DNA of 18,996 bases, taken from Stramenopiles sp. TOSAG23-3 (taxonomy: Eukaryota; Sar). The DNA lies in contig LT642411.1 in the NCBI GenBank assembly GCA_900128585.1, positions 1 through 18,996 of the forward strand, written 5' to 3'. The notes beneath the pieces were generated by a model, which did no database searches, was not told the DNA's origin, and saw nothing but the letters and a program-made list of their open reading frames with translations. Of this stretch, positions 17,436 to 18,996 are shown piece after piece (positions within the stretch are counted from its first letter, which is position 1; each line of letters begins with the position of its first letter). The translations under genes were made by a program, and so were the position numbers.

Positions 17436-18463
17436 TCGTGCGTGCGTTAGTCTGTTGCTTCTGCTTTGGCAAATGGTATGGTGTGTTATCCCGTTGATTC
17501 GACGGAAATGGTAGAGGTTTTATTCGTTTCAGTTGTGGAGGTGTACCTTTCGCTTGAATCGGTTCCGACAAAAAAGCACAGGAAAGAAATTAAAGAAACC
17601 ATAAATGTTGTTCTTTCTTAATTATTTAAAACAACTACTTCACTACAACAACCAAAAAATTGCTTTTTGTTTCATTGTCGTTTGTTATAAATGGAACATC
17701 TATAAAATGAGTCCAACAACAACAATAACAAAAAGAAAAAAGCCCATTTTTCTGCCCCGCTGTCCAAATAGAAAAGGAATAATTTTACATTACATAGGTA
17801 TTAAACATAGTTAACAATATGGACTAATATTGTAGTTGTAATCCATTATATAGTATACTAGGATATATTGTTGATAGGATATTTATATCTGCTGTTACGA
17901 ATTCTTATTTCTTCTTAAAATTCTACTAAGTTTTGTAAAAGAACAAGGAATCAATGCTCTGTCTATGTTTCAATCGAACAGAGGATTTATTCTATTTCCA
18001 AAATCGTAATTTCGGATATTATTTCCCTTTTATTCTGTTATTAAGGTGAAGTAATGATGGACAAAATAAACCACCACTTCGACCCCTTTTTGTGTTAAGG
18101 ATGCTATGATTTAATAATAAATATAAGACAATTAAGAGTGCTATGAGATGTATTTATATTTTGTCATTGATTGATATAAATATATTATAAATAGAATGAA
18201 CAAGAATAGTTGTGAAGCGACAGATTATACCTTTTGCATACATACAGCATTTATTTTGTTAAATATAGTATACCTTACTGTTCATAAATACAAACCTTGA
18301 TTGAGGATTATTTTGTCCAGGCTTATGCTGTGGTTATTTAATATTTTAAAAAACCATATTCCATGATACATAGTAACTATTCATAACGTAAAAATGAACT
18401 TGTTTCATCCTTTTTATTCTCTTTCCTTATTCAATCGGCATAGAAGATTTTGGGTTATCAATT

Positions 18464-18618
18464 GGCACGCGCTTCTCGTTTCTCTGAAAATGTAGATTAC
18501 ATAATAATGCTTAACTATATAAATGCATCATTATGAACTTAAAGAATATAAATAAATGATTTTACGTGAAAGATTGACTTGAACTATTTCTTCTCGATGA
18601 TCTGGGTGGGCGCGTGCC
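18464..18618. other. GC-rich 9-bp inverted repeat enclosing 137 bases (possible structured RNA or small element)
   Basis: GGCACGCGC at 18464-18472 is the perfect reverse complement of GCGCGTGCC at 18610-18618, and both stand out in AT-rich DNA. Between them an 11-base stem with one mismatch (18500-18510 with 18525-18535) is possible. The layout could be a closed structured RNA, a tiny terminal-inverted-repeat element or chance. No target-site duplication is evident. Confidence 0.3.
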
Positions 18619-18884
18619 TTCTTTATAATTAAGGCTGTTTATATATAAATCAAAGAAGAATGTTTATTTGGTTTATGCTATCAGATGTATGTGTGTTTAT
18701 AAATAATATAGAAAATATTTGATATCACGACAACATCAAAACATTCATTTTTGATCAACAAAACGTATACATATCACAGCATAACGTAAATGAACGATAA
18801 AAACTCATTGTTATAAATATATACAACACCCTTAATAACGTTTTTTGCTATGCTATCTTGATGTTAAGAGTAGAATAAATAAAA

Positions 18885-18904
18885 CCTTAATCCTAACCCT
18901 AAAC
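18885..18904. repeat. Telomere-like CCTAA/CCCTAAA stretch
   Basis: CCTTAATCCTAACCCTAAAC is a degenerate run of telomere-type units. It is too short to call a telomere. Confidence 0.35.
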
Positions 18905-18936
18905 TTGGATGAACGATGAAATTAAGACTCAGGAAC

Positions 18937-18963
18937 AATTTCCTACGCAAAAAGTAGGAAATT
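18937..18963. other. Perfect 10-bp hairpin
   Basis: AATTTCCTAC (18937-18946) and GTAGGAAATT (18954-18963) are exact reverse complements around a 7-base loop GCAAAAA. It lies near the right edge with no gene next to it in the window, so its role cannot be assigned. Confidence 0.5.
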
Positions 18964-18996
18964 TCATATATAATGGTGTGTATATGTACATGATAA

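Larger units (their letters stand above)
17436..18996. other. AT-rich terminal region without recognisable genes
   Basis: The first part must contain the promoter of the LOV-like gene. The remainder is strongly AT-rich, and its short frames (for example 17605-17814) have no recognisable family or coding bias. No tRNA A/B boxes or other known RNA signatures were recognised. Distinct elements are an isolated GC-rich inverted repeat (18464-18472 with 18610-18618), a perfect 10-base-pair hairpin (18937-18963) and a telomere-like stretch (18885-18904). Confidence 0.55.

Noticed and set aside
17605-17814. 69-codon frame in the right AT-rich region
   Set aside because: It is AT-rich, has no family resemblance and has coding composition unlike the real genes.
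17436-18996. tRNA or snRNA genes
   Set aside because: I looked for A/B-box, cloverleaf and C/D-box patterns and found no convincing match. The box D-like and box C-like motifs around 18484 and 18596 are in the wrong order.

Overview
The window is nuclear DNA from a microbial eukaryote. It carries six protein-coding genes, all read as uninterrupted open frames with no evident introns. Several families are purely eukaryotic: katanin p80, an ARF-family GTPase and a class I-like phosphoinositide 3-kinase. Coding blocks are moderately GC-rich, while the spaces between them are very AT-rich and full of simple repeats. A full katanin p80 with its con80 domain fits a cell with elaborate microtubules or cilia. 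The LOV-like protein and the signalling genes suggest a protist, with stramenopiles or relatives as a guess only. The sequence does not fix the lineage. TAA and TGA both act as stops.

Layout from left to right. 1-3348 (+): large cysteine-rich mosaic protein with a ricin-type beta-trefoil-like region and Ser-Gly linkers. 3504-4736 (-): secreted coiled-coil protein. 5780-6325 (-): ARF-like GTPase with an altered switch I. 7233-9272 (+): katanin p80. 9836-15508 (-): 1890-residue PI3-kinase with a cyclic nucleotide-binding domain and a GAF domain. 16338-17435 (-): LOV-like PAS protein lacking the photoactive cysteine. The last 1.56 kb is AT-rich and has no credible gene. Three genes are better started at an internal ATG (4736, 6325, 15508), because the longer frames begin at TTG or GTG.

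The most interesting object is the PI3-kinase. Its C2, helical and catalytic domains resemble class I PI3K, but no Ras-binding or adaptor-binding domain is visible. Instead it has a well-conserved cNMP-binding domain and a GAF domain with a near-canonical NKFDE signature. This predicts direct control of 3-phosphoinositide synthesis by cyclic nucleotides, possibly cGMP. The neighbouring LOV-like protein looks like a sensor that has lost classical flavin-cysteinyl photochemistry. Nothing in the sequence links the six genes into one pathway. They appear to be independently transcribed, and the Arl/katanin pair shares a divergent promoter region.
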